From Aplysia californica (lineage: Eukaryota; Mollusca; Gastropoda; Aplysiida; Aplysiidae): a stretch of DNA of 64,000 nt. Both the position numbers and the translations under genes were made by a program. Location: NCBI RefSeq assembly GCF_000002075.1, contig NW_004797278.1:1826459-1890458 (forward strand), given 5' to 3'. Position 1 is the stretch's first letter, and each line of letters opens with the position of its first letter. This document shows, in pieces, positions 35,701 to 44,254 of the stretch. The notes beneath the pieces were generated by a model. That model was not told the DNA's origin and did not search any database. It saw only the letters and a list, made by a program, of their open reading frames with translations.

Positions 35701-36135
35701 AAAATAGGGTGGCCTCGGCCGCGTTGGACAAGTGCCCGTTTTACACAGTTAAATTGTACAGAAAAAAACGCGAAGGGGGAAAATGGAAAGTGGCTCTTCG
35801 TTCAGGTGGCCATCACGGCAGGTTCAACTGTATCTAATATGCATAGAAAACACTTTCTTCTTTGTTTTTATGGCAACCTTTCATTGAAAAGGTTTTCAAG
35901 CTTTTGTGCAATATGTTTTCCCCAGAAAAATGCATGCATGTCCTTGAGGAACCTTGTGTCCAGAACAAAAGACTTATCTGAATGTATACTGGCCCTGGGA
36001 GTGGAGCCCCTCCTCAACAACGCCATGAATTGCCACAAAGAAGCTCAGGACGAGGCAAAGGCTGCTCTCAGGGACTTGGGATGTAAAGTAGAGCTTCAAG
36101 AATTATGGAAAGGGAAGAGAGGAACTCTGCAATAG
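24164..36135 (+). CDS. ARMC6, armadillo repeat-containing protein 6 (5 coding exons, complete)
   Basis: Five exons join in frame to 470 codons plus TAG, close to the human protein length. The N terminus ([19 protein letters not shown], then [14 protein letters not shown]) joined to GVNLSIIVK matches the family signature. Armadillo-type helical repeats follow: [82 protein letters not shown] and [11 protein letters not shown]. The C terminus is [18 protein letters not shown], the diagnostic tail of ARMC6. No catalytic site is expected; the protein is a cytosolic/nuclear armadillo scaffold whose biochemical role is poorly known. No stops or frameshifts are seen, so the gene looks intact despite element-rich introns. 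Confidence 0.95.
24505..25450. repeat. Palindrome-bearing repeat block (CTAGCCGTACTTA)
   Basis: The 13-mer TAAGTACGGCTAG and its complement recur. A perfect inverted pair is at 25202-25214 and 25224-25236; a one-mismatch pair is at 25407-25419 and 25429-25441; a 9-bp-arm version is near 24513-24536. The two strong palindromes end two direct repeats of about 205 bp (roughly 25030-25236 and 25237-25441) that share GGTGCCTTACTGAC and CTGAATAATTACT. A third, partial unit is around 24890-24990. No transposon family recognised. Confidence 0.8.
26446..26492 (-). repeat. Solo SINE-type 3' tail
   Basis: TTAGTTTTAGTAAAGGTTTT followed by ACGGCGCTTGCAACTGCATA: only the tail shared by the SINE family and the tail-sharing repeats at 31971 and 61003. 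Confidence 0.7.
28044..28713 (+). CDS. ARMC6 coding exon 2
   Basis: 670 nt, starting GGTGTGAACCTAAGC after ttctttttgccag and ending TGCGAAG|gtattg in phase 1. Encodes the first armadillo repeats, including [20 protein letters not shown] and [14 protein letters not shown]. Confidence 0.94.
28714..29551. other. ARMC6 intron 2
   Basis: No repeat family or other gene recognised. Confidence 0.5.
29552..29697 (+). CDS. ARMC6 coding exon 3
   Basis: 146 nt after ttgttttttcag. Its first two bases complete a Glu codon. Encodes [20 protein letters not shown] then [18 protein letters not shown]. Donor GATAAG|gtatgt, phase 0. Confidence 0.94.
29698..30764. other. ARMC6 intron 3, first part
   Basis: AT-rich and without recognised elements. 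ATTATGCAAATT-like words recur here (about 30136-30190, 30680) and again at 31620-31745, but no clear unit can be drawn. Confidence 0.4.
30765..31159 (+). mobile_element. tRNA-headed SINE, copy 4 (internal deletion)
   Basis: Plus-strand copy starting GGGGGCTCTTGTGGCCTAGA, with B box GGTTCGAATCC, then a jump from GGAAAAATTTTC to TACTGCTACTCC that omits about 150 bp of the body. The conserved block (ATCGATAAGAGTAGGCTTC) and tail are present, ending in C and A runs. Flanking GTATTT at 30759 and 31160 may be the target duplication. Confidence 0.87.
31941..32286. mobile_element. TA-flanked TIR element, family H, with nested repeat
   Basis: Inverted ends CAGTGGAGTCTACTTAAACC (left) and the complement of CAGTGGAGTCTGCTTAAGCC (right), with TA on both sides. 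Most of the interior (about 31971-32192) is a copy of the tail-sharing repeat, so a short MITE of about 120 bp was invaded by a retroposon. Confidence 0.82.
31971..32192 (-). mobile_element. Tail-sharing repeat, copy 1
   Basis: On the plus strand: AGTTTTAGTAGAGGTTTTAA, GCGCTCGCAACTGCATAAGG, then a body with AAGGGGTGGATGTCAA, GACAAACATACAAAAGAA and AAAATGACGATAGTAA. The body matches 61003-61197 but not the tRNA-headed SINE. Only about 45 bp at the 3' end is common to both families. Probably a 5'-truncated LINE or a second SINE. Confidence 0.75.
32653..32697. repeat. (AT)n microsatellite at ARMC6 exon 4 acceptor
   Basis: About 20 AT units ending 11 bp before the exon 4 acceptor AG. Confidence 0.95.
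32709..32978 (+). CDS. ARMC6 coding exon 4
   Basis: 270 nt, [20 protein letters not shown] to NEVGVQ. The acceptor acacag is preceded not by a pyrimidine tract but by an (AT)n repeat. Donor GTTCAG|gtatgg, phase 0. Confidence 0.93.
33432..33645 (+). pseudogene. pogo/Tigger-type transposase N-terminal fragment
   Basis: The frame 33432-33578 reads [20 protein letters not shown] then [18 protein letters not shown] and a stop. This matches the CENP-B/pogo N-terminal helix-turn-helix pattern (SLxxKLxLL...IxxxxGIPxSxLST). Soon after, TTAAGCGGAATCCACCTG (about 33625-33645) resembles the inverted right end of a Tigger-like element. The DDE domain is missing, so this is a deletion derivative. Confidence 0.7.
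34130..34400. repeat. Dispersed repeat R1, copy 1
   Basis: Shares with 47310-47600 the ordered blocks AAATATCTCGAC, AATGGGTA, TTTTTTCAT, TTTAAGATGATGCCAACAAC and CCAAAAATTGA in the same orientation. Non-coding; family unknown. Confidence 0.7.
34514..35017. mobile_element. TA-flanked TIR element, family G
   Basis: Left end CAGAGGAAACCTGATATAAC after TA; right end complementary to CAGTGGAAACCAACAGGAAT. About 504 bp and non-coding. The TA on the right side is not preserved (TT follows). It sits at the left edge of a family E element and may have inserted in or replaced that element's left end. Confidence 0.65.
35018..35830. mobile_element. TA-flanked TIR element, family E, copy 2 (left end lost)
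   Basis: Matches the element at 50469-51223 through GGCCGTATAAGACAGGTGGC, AACAAACCATTC, TCACACGCTT, AGCAGCTGAAAATT and GGAAAGTGGC. The right end GGCAGGTTCAACTG is followed by TA. The left terminal repeat is missing where element G abuts it. It ends 95 bp before ARMC6 exon 5. Confidence 0.78.
35926..36135 (+). CDS. ARMC6 coding exon 5 with stop
   Basis: 70 codons from [12 protein letters not shown] to WKGKRGTLQ and TAG. Acceptor tttccccag. It lies only 95 bp after the end of a TIR element. Confidence 0.94.
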   Translation, partial: KNACMSLRNLVSRTKDLSECILALGVEPLLNNAMNCHKEAQDEAKAALRDLGCKVELQELWKGKRGTLQ

Positions 36136-36191
36136 GTTTCTTCTTCTGACTAGCTTTGCTTTTAATTCAGTTTCCAAATTCTTTCATTGAC

Positions 36192-36197
36192 AATAAA
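36192..36197 (+). terminator. ARMC6 poly(A) signal
   Basis: AATAAA 57 bp after the ARMC6 stop codon. It is the first canonical hexamer downstream and is consistent with a short 3' UTR. Confidence 0.65.
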
Positions 36198-36315
36198 AAA
36201 AGGTGTTAGAGAACTACTGACTTTTTACTTATTTTTTCACTTTTACTTTTATTGCTACAGGACAGTTCTATGCCCCTTTCAACCTGTATAAAGATTTAAG
36301 AGGTGGAACCTCTTA

Positions 36316-36853
36316 GGGGGCTCTCGTGGCCTAGAGGTTAAGGTGTTGGCCTCACACTCAAAAGGTCCTGGGTTCGAATCCGGGTAGCGACCGAAAAATT
36401 TTCTTCTCTAAATTTGTCTCCTTTCACCTCACTTCCTGCTCTCTAGCAATGTTCTATCGTCTGCTTTCGTCTCCACTTTCTGCCCTCACCCCGTCACCTC
36501 CTTTGCCCCTTCCTCTGGGCTCCTGATTCTTTCTGCAGCCTTTCTACTGCTACTCCTTCGCTTCTTCTTACTGCAGTCTTTCAGCCACACCCCTGATCTT
36601 CTGGTAGGAAAGATCTACACCTAGCCTTCTCGGACAAGGGCGAAAAATCTTAGAGGGCCCGTGTGTAAGTTGCGCACGTTAAAGATCCCTTGGTGGTCTA
36701 AAATCGATAAGAGTAGGCTTCGGCCGCCACCCGGGCAAAATTTAAAATTTCCTACCAACTGAAAATATTAGGTGTGTCCCGCGCGCTCATATGACCTATG
36801 CAGTTGCGAGCGCCGCAAAACACTCTACTATAAAAATAAAAATAATAAAAAAA
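36316..36853 (+). mobile_element. tRNA-headed SINE, copy 5
   Basis: Full-length plus-strand copy of 538 bp flanked by a perfect 10-bp direct repeat GAACCTCTTA (36306-36315 and 36854-36863). It starts GGGGGCTCTCGTGGCCTAGA with B box GGTTCGAATCC and ends in an A-rich AAAAATAAAAATAATAAA tail. It landed just after the ARMC6 poly(A) signal, in or beside a copy of the third SINE family. Confidence 0.93.
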
Positions 36854-36863
36854 GAACCTCTTA

Positions 36864-37000
36864 ATTCAATGTCCATCTCTTCCAGGACTGAGTAGAGTAA
36901 GTGGAGAGCCTTGAAAACTCCCCAACAACCCACTTTTAAAACTACCCATTTGGGAATTCGAACCAGGGTCATCCAAAGTACAAATGGCATGCCCATTCTT
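36864..37000 (-). mobile_element. SINE-like family 3, copy 1
   Basis: The minus strand has a B-box-like GGTTCGAATTCC, then AAGGCTCTCCACTTACT and ATTGAATTAAGAGG. The block AAGGCTCTCCACYTACT and a following CCTCTTAATT-type end recur at 46395-46560. Short and diverged. Confidence 0.55.
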
Positions 37001-38972
37001 TCACTTGGTATGTTCAGAATAATAAGAACAAACAAAGTATTTTGTATATATCAATGATCAATGTCTGTAAAGAAACTGAATGTTTAAAGGAGGAGCTTAA
37101 AGAAGCATTGCTTTTTCCCTCAATTACAGTCCACTCCACTTGTAGTGAAGTCGGTCATAAAGATCTTTGGACGTAGCAATCTATTTCCGTGGAACGAGCA
37201 CCGATGTAACACAAACTCAAATTGAATCGGTTGTACCGAATTCACTACATCTGTCGTGACTGCTGTAGTGAGGTGTATTCTTATCCCGGCCCATATAGTT
37301 AATAGTAAAAATATAACAGTTTTAACGATGTTCCCCCCCTGGTTAGTTTTGACCTAGCATTGATGAACCCGATATTGTTTTGTAACGTTACGCACATTCA
37401 CACAATAGTACGAGGCATCAATCTCCCTATACTATTGATAACCTCATATGATAAGCGCCGAAGCGAACACGATACTGTCTCTCTCTCTCACTTCGTCTAG
37501 CGCCATGAGGAACAACTACAGTGAGGTTGGGTACTGGGATTATTCCCCTTGAATCTTTCTTCCAACTGCTGTTGCGAACTTCGGATGTATCGATCTTTTT
37601 TCTGGTCCCCCAACGACATCGCTACAAGCTTAGTCGACTGTATGTCAAACCCTACAGAATGGAAAAGTATTTTATAAAAAATGTTCACTTTGAGTAAGCA
37701 AATATGGACATTGTAAAACACAGGAAAGAAACTCAAGAATGCGCAGAGTCACTTTCGTCAAATGGGCACATCAGCATTAAAATAAAGGTTTACCAGAGTG
37801 TTTTAGAGCACCTTATATCTGAGGAGCCATATCACAACTGAAAGCACAGGTGAATAAATAAAAGAGACAAAGCTCAAGTTTCACAAAAATTTACCAGAAG
37901 TGTTCAAGTAATCCAGTTTCACTTCAACTGATCTAATACTAATACAACATTTTTTGAAAAAAGTAAACAAAAGAACCTTTTCTATTGCATGGAAAACATA
38001 ATTTATTATGCTTAACAAATCCTTAAAAGTATCCATAAGCCGAACCAAAGTACATTTGAGCTCTTTTTCCAATAATCACAGTATTTTATTTTTTGGAATA
38101 GATTTTATGACAGTTTTAACATGGTGTAAACAGAGAGAAAATTACATCATTTTTTTGTGTGCATAATCTCAAAGAAAAGCAAATACCATAAACAATCAAT
38201 ATATATAGGCCTACTTATTGTATCTAAAGTCAGCATGATACAAATAACTTATGAGTTCATTACTTTTACTTTTAATAAAAGCAGTTGAACAAACCATTCA
38301 TGTAGAAAAGGCATTTTGGTGCATTTTGCTCCTTATTCCTTATACTATTACTATACTTTCTGAATTATTCTTGTACTTTGCTTATCGGTTCTTTGTGAAT
38401 TGTGTTCCATATCACTCTACCTCAGGAGCTACAATCATAGCTTGTTCACTTTCATTTGTCCGAAGTTCAGTTAAAAACTGTATGAAAACAAAATAGCTCT
38501 ATTCAATCTTCTCAGGTCTTTGCACACAGGTTTAAAAGTGGGAAGACCAACAGAAACTAAAAGCCCATAATGAAGAACACTGCACTGCAAAATAAGATTT
38601 CGACACATGCTGTGATGTAAGCCTAAAGATGTTTTTAAAATAAATAATAGGTGATATACACACGCCTAAAACTTTTTAAATTTTTATCAAAACTTTACTT
38701 TTTAATTTAACTCACATCCATGAAAATATGGTCCAACAGACAGGGGAGTACTTTTCAAGACACATAATATTTAGTGACATCTAGATGGTAAAAAGTATGT
38801 GATTACGTAGGAATGTGAGTGTGGCATCGCCGTCTCAAAATGAGCAATTTGTAAGGTAAGATGCTGTAAACCATTTATTGTAGTGATCCTGTGTATGCAC
38901 TCAAAAGATGGTGCTTAATATGGGGTCCGAATAAAGAAACTTTTTAATTACTGGGTCACAATGTTTAAAAAA
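37001..38972. other. ARMC6-PARP16 convergent spacer, left part
   Basis: No gene seen. About 37130-37290 begins CAGTCCACTCCACTTGTAGT and may be a solo TIR end of a TA-type element, but no right end was found. The rest is AT-rich. Confidence 0.35.
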
Positions 38973-39236
38973 ATATGAAGACTCCACTGAAAAAACGGGT
39001 ATAGTCACAAACTGGAAATTGTGAGGGTGTCAATTTTAAAAGCTTGTGGACTCCTAACTTCATATTTGTTTGATTGGTGGTTTATTTTATATGTTTGTTG
39101 GATGGTAAATCTAACAGCAATAATCAACCAACAGCTGAACAGAAATACAGTTATGAGCCAACAAGCGTTTAAAATTGGTACCCCTGCGATTTTCAGTTTG
39201 TGACTATGCCCGTTTTTTCAGTGGACTCCTCATATA
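38973..39236. mobile_element. Palindromic MITE (~264 bp)
   Basis: About 42-bp terminal inverted repeats, including CACTGAAAAAACGGGYATAG and GTCACAAACTG (38973-39014 and complement at 39194-39236), around a spacer of about 180 bp. Few mismatches between the arms. Flanked by AT-rich sequence, so the target duplication is unclear. Confidence 0.82.
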
Positions 39237-40326
39237 TATTTTTATGTTCGATCCCTGGCCTACAGGAGTGCAATGCAAAGTTACGTGCCCATTTATAAAT
39301 TAATAAATGAGCAACAATTTTTTCTAAAGCAGACAGATAACTCTTTAGAAAAAAAAAGTTCTACAACAGTGCACCATTAGAAAGAACAAGTCTGCAAGCC
39401 AGAAGCACTGAAGTGTACTTTCTGAGGATATTACATACTGTGATCTTATGGGACATACATTTTTTTTTCAAAAAAGGCACTTAAACTCACCAACTAACAC
39501 CAAAACTTTTTAAACGGTAAATTCAAATCATAACTTGCAATTTCTTCCCAGCAAAAAAAAAAAATTAACAAATTTAGTTGTAAATAGTCATTAAATTGTT
39601 CATTATTATAAATATATAGGAGAAGATGATCAAGTGTAGTAGAATGGGCTAAAATTAGACATGATGAACACATGAAGCATAAGGCTGACAAAATAAAATC
39701 TTTAACAGGTGTGTGTATCCACGGAGAGATGATCGATACTTGTCATCCATAGGTACTGAAAACACACTCGATCAAAAAAATTCCTACCCCTGAGAAACTT
39801 CTATCATGAGAGAAAAAAATAGTGCAAAAAAACAATAACATAGAATTGACTCTCAATTTAGATTATATTTGACATACTAGGTCAATTAATTCATCACACG
39901 CAATAGCCTTCACTAAAATTTGTTACTGTCTACTAGTAGAAGCCATTACAGATATATCATTTAGTATGTTAAAAGTCAAAAATTCCAAATTTAAAAACAA
40001 ATTGTTTAATCTTAATCGTGTCATTGGGAGGGGTTGCAAAAGTGGTTCCTTTTCACATCATTACTTTACAGAAAAGCATTAGGTTTCGAATATATGCTGG
40101 ACTGACAATTATTAATCTATAAGATTTTACACCAATATCACTTACGTTCAAACCAAAGGGAGAGATTTCTCACTAGTACATGTACATTTTTTCCTGTAAC
40201 AAAACATTGCATACAATACAGGGTTTTTTTTCCCTCGAAAAAGAAATATCAAACAAAACAAAAACAGAAAAACTGGGCAAGGAGTTGAAAGTAGAGAACA
40301 ACAAAATTACATTGAACAAACTTATA
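39237..40326. other. Spacer downstream of PARP16
   Basis: AT-rich with no recognised gene or family. May include PARP16 3' UTR. Confidence 0.35.
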
Positions 40327-40981
40327 GAGCAGTTAAAAATTTGCGGCGCAACTTATTTTCAAATGTTTCCTCAACTATCCAACATAGACTTTCCAGCTTT
40401 TGCACAATGACTTGTATCAATTTGTCTTAACAAATCAATATTTTTTTAAAACATCAATCAGCTGTATTCTAGAATATTCTTAAATAAATACTCATTAAAA
40501 ATCCAACTGGGTAGTTTCTAGAGATTTTTAAATTTTAAAAGGTCTACAGATGGGGCAATATTGCTTTTAAAAGCAAGTCCGTCATTTTTTTTCTAATCGC
40601 AACAGTATGCTTATTGAACACACATTTTGAGAACCTAAGTGCAAAAAAAGTGGTCAATATAAAATTAATTTCTTGCAACATGTTTGCCACTAAAAAGTGT
40701 CATTGGTGAGCTGTGACGTAGGCCACATACGTATCCAAAATGTGCGTGAGAAGCGGGAAGTGCTGAGAACAATCCCATTTTCCAGAAGAAGGAGATTTAT
40801 TGTATTTTATTTTATAGAAATTTGTGAAGAAAATTTGTTTAATCTAGCTCCAATTGTAGTGGGAAAATACAATTCAGTTGAGACAAATTGATTCAACCTT
40901 CTGTGAAAAGTATGCGTGAGACTGATTCACTCGTTAAAGAGATATTTGAGGATAAGACGCCCCACAAATTTTTGACTGCAC
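40327..40981. mobile_element. TA-flanked TIR element, family N, copy 1
   Basis: A 655-bp non-coding element. Left end GAGCAGTTAAAAATTTGCGG after TA; right end complementary to GTGCAGTCAAAAATTTGTGG before TA. Interior blocks (TTGCACAATGACTT, GTATTCTAGAA, TGGGGCAATAT, CAGTATGCTTATTGAA, CCACTAAAAAGTG) recur at 57869-58258. Confidence 0.82.
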
Positions 40982-43129
40982 TATAGATAACAATGTACTT
41001 GATTCTTGAATGATACAAAATTCTTGCATTGTAACATATAGGATTTCATGAAGCACACATCATAAAAAGATTTTCTTCTTCTCTGTCAACATTCAGAAAC
41101 AATGTCAGCACATGAATTTTGTTCAGTTCTACACATCAAGAACAATGCAGCTTTTTCCTTTAATAAGACTGGAAGGAAGAATGTCAAAGGGACAAAAAAA
41201 GCAAAGCATTCTTCCAACTGCAAAATCATGCAATACTTTCCCTCACAACCATAATGCAGGTACACAACTAACAGAGGAGGATTAACATATTTTACAGTGA
41301 TCCTTACTTGAATACAGTTAAATAAAAGAGTCAAAAGTAAAATGTTCATTTAAATTACAAATGATATTATTGAGGTAATCGGAGGTTCAAGACTTCACAG
41401 GTTATCATTAATGAACACGGAAATTCTAGATCCATCTCACCCACACCAGGGACCTTCAATAAATAGTAGTAATCTCTAAATTGGACAATTCAAACTTCAA
41501 ATACAGTATTATTATTGTCAATGCCTGAAATCCATAGGCTCCAGACTGCAGGAAAATCAATGTCAGGCAACAAGAATTACTTGTCTTAAGGAGAACAACT
41601 CATGATTATGAGAAAATAACATTCCCTAACTTTGAAACCAACCAGCAGATCTCTTGTCAAATGCTAGATCCATACTGAAGTAAATGTCATCAATCTAACT
41701 GACAAACTTTTAGTTCCTTCAAAGCTGAACTGAATTACCATAATAATCAAGCCTTGAGTCTTGACTGATACATCTGAAGTGAAGCCCCTTTTCATGACTC
41801 TTCCAACCTCTTTCCTTCTCAAAAATTAAATTACATGAATACAGGATCAAGACGCTGGTTAAAAAAAGAATGAAGGAAAGACCATAGTCCCAAACTGTTG
41901 CAACAGAATCCAAACCACGAGGTCTAAATCTTGTAAAGCGATGAGCAAACATATGCTGAAGTGGTACCATACCAACCTGTAGAGTAAGTTTTCACTTTTG
42001 TAGCAAAAGAGGGTCTAGTACTAGTCAAGTAGAATGAAGGCTCCAATAACTTGACAGTGGAGCTTTAACTTTAATGCACCATTTGAATACCCATCCTTGG
42101 CATATGATCACACACTACCTGCTGGAGGTCTGTCAAAGCAATAGGCAACAAATATTCCACTCCCCAGTCGGGAAATTTGCACTGAAAGCATGCCATAGTA
42201 ATATTTCAAATTTGATCAGATATATATATATTCATCTTACAAAAAGTCTCTGACGAAATTTGTCCTGTCAGATTGGGATAATAGGGGGGATATATAATTA
42301 ACTGAGAATTATGCACCCCCCCCCCAAAAAAAAAAAAAAAAAGCCAACTCAAATCAGAATACACTGGAAGACAGTGAAAGATGAGGAGAATGTGGAGAAC
42401 ATAGATACTGAGATGAGAAACCCATAAGTTCTACACATAGGCCACTTGTGTCAACCAACAGTTCCACTGTTGTCGCCACACTAGTTGTAAGGAGAAAGAT
42501 TATCTTGGAAAAAGAAAGGGGCAAAAAAAGTGTTATAGATTACAGAAAAATACAGTAATTGCTGTAAATGTCACATGTCAAATTTGAAAAAATAAACTAT
42601 TTAATTCATGGGTCACAATTTCTGTTCACACATCTAGAAAGCTCTCATGACATGAGTCGCAGGAACAGTAGTGAATGGAAAAATTAAGCGTTTTCAACTT
42701 TCTTTCATGTAATCAAGTTTCAACCTTAGCAAAAGCTGTTTTCATATCCTTTGAAAATGAAAAAACCTGTTGTATCCCCCCTCCCATTTCCAGAAACAAT
42801 GTAAAAAATTCTTCTCTCTGCAAAATGAATACTTGATCATAAAAAAACAATAATCCAATTTTTTTTTTCTACACAAATTCCTGCTATTCCATAATGTCAG
42901 AGATTAAGAGAGGAGAGTAGGGGTCATACTGAAAAGACCAACTAGTGAAATATAAATTCTCAATATCTGACAGTTTACTACCAAACAATTTTATTCCAGA
43001 GATTTTCTCCAGATGTATGGATTTTTCATGTGTTCAAAAAATGTCTCTTATTTACTGTCATTTTGTTCAAGGCATCAACACTATTGATGTAATTATTTAT
43101 TCTGACCTAGAACCTGTCAAATAGTTGCC
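40982..43129. other. Region downstream of PARP16, possible long 3' UTR
   Basis: AT-rich, with no element recognised. On the minus strand this could be PARP16 3' UTR, but I cannot fix the poly(A) site: AATAAA-type hexamers exist in several places. Confidence 0.35.
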
Positions 43130-43335
43130 ATACCAGCATCTTTAGTGTAGCAGTTAGGTGCTTCACTGATGCACACAGGAGATCCAAATTCAATTCCCCG
43201 GTGCGGAGATTTTTTATTGAGTATGATCTCTGTTTTTCTGTGGGGACAGTGTATCCCTTTCAGCCTTGGTTGGCCCTGACAGACAAGGTCGGAAGGCCGC
43301 CTCCTAAATAATCTTAATCGAGTAGATGGGGTATT
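43130..43335 (+). mobile_element. SINE-like family 2, copy 1
   Basis: tRNA-like head GCATCTTTAGTGTAGCAGTT with a B-box-like CAAATTCAATTCC, then TTTATTGAGTATGATCTCTG, GTGTATCCCTTTCAGCCTTG, GACAGACAAGG and CCGCCTCCTAAATAATC. The body recurs at 44435-44575. Confidence 0.65.
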
Positions 43336-44097
43336 AAAAACACCTATATTAAAATAGATAAATAAATAGTTGCCATGGTAATAAAACCAAGATGAAAGAC
43401 AGACTTCACATAAAACAAGAGAATACACAAGAGCGAAAAAAATGAAGATTAGATTAGAGGGTTATTGAGATTTTACATCTCTATACCTACATATGCAACG
43501 CGTAAATTTAGTTTATATGATAATGCTCATACACAAGGTTTTCCTACTCCAGAGTCTTTCAATCTGTTGACCCAAACAATGGGAAAATTTGTTTGTTCCC
43601 ATAGATTTAAACAAATGAAATTTCAGAGTACAAAAACATTCTAACTTACAGTCTAAGGAACATGATTTGATAAAACTAATAAAAGAAAGGAGGGTAATCT
43701 TTCATTCCAATACTTGTTTTGTTTGATTACTTTTCAAACAATTGCATCGTTAGTTGAAAAAGACCACATAAGAGTAACTCATTCAATCATGAAGATGAAT
43801 GTGGGCTGTGCTAGAGAGTCTCATATTCCGGCAGCAAAATACAAAAATATCCCCTTTGATCAAATTTGACAATAAACTCTTTATATAATGAAATACAGTT
43901 TCAATTTCCAAAGTATCTCCTGCCCACAAGCAGTATAATCCACTTTTCTCAAAGCGTTCTAAACACTTAAACATCAGTTGATTTCAAACACAAAATATTG
44001 TCATGAAAACGAAGCAGAGGCAATTGTAACAAAACTCTTCAAGTATTCAGGACAGACCAACGAGCCACTACTACTAGCAATTATCCTGGACAGGCAT

Positions 44098-44254
44098 TTA
44101 TGACAACTTTACATTTTTCCAGAATTTATTCAGGTAGATCATGGCATGGCGGGAATTAGCAATTCCAATAGCAACCAGCAACAAAACATACGCAACCATG
44201 AGCAAAGTAAACTTGTTATCTCGTATCCATGATGAGGAGGTATTTGCTGTTGTT
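44098..44254 (-). CDS. PARP16 coding exon 6, membrane anchor and stop
   Basis: The first base completes Gln, then [20 protein letters not shown] and [14 protein letters not shown], a short polar tail ending KNVKLS, and TAA at 44100-44098. Acceptor gttctacag. Confidence 0.93.

Noticed and set aside
37130-37290. Another TA-type TIR element
   Set aside because: Only one plausible end (CAGTCCACTCCACTTGTAGT) was found; without a right end it is not called.
41000-44097. Defined PARP16 3' UTR and poly(A) site
   Set aside because: Several AATAAA-like hexamers exist on the minus strand; without transcript data none can be preferred.
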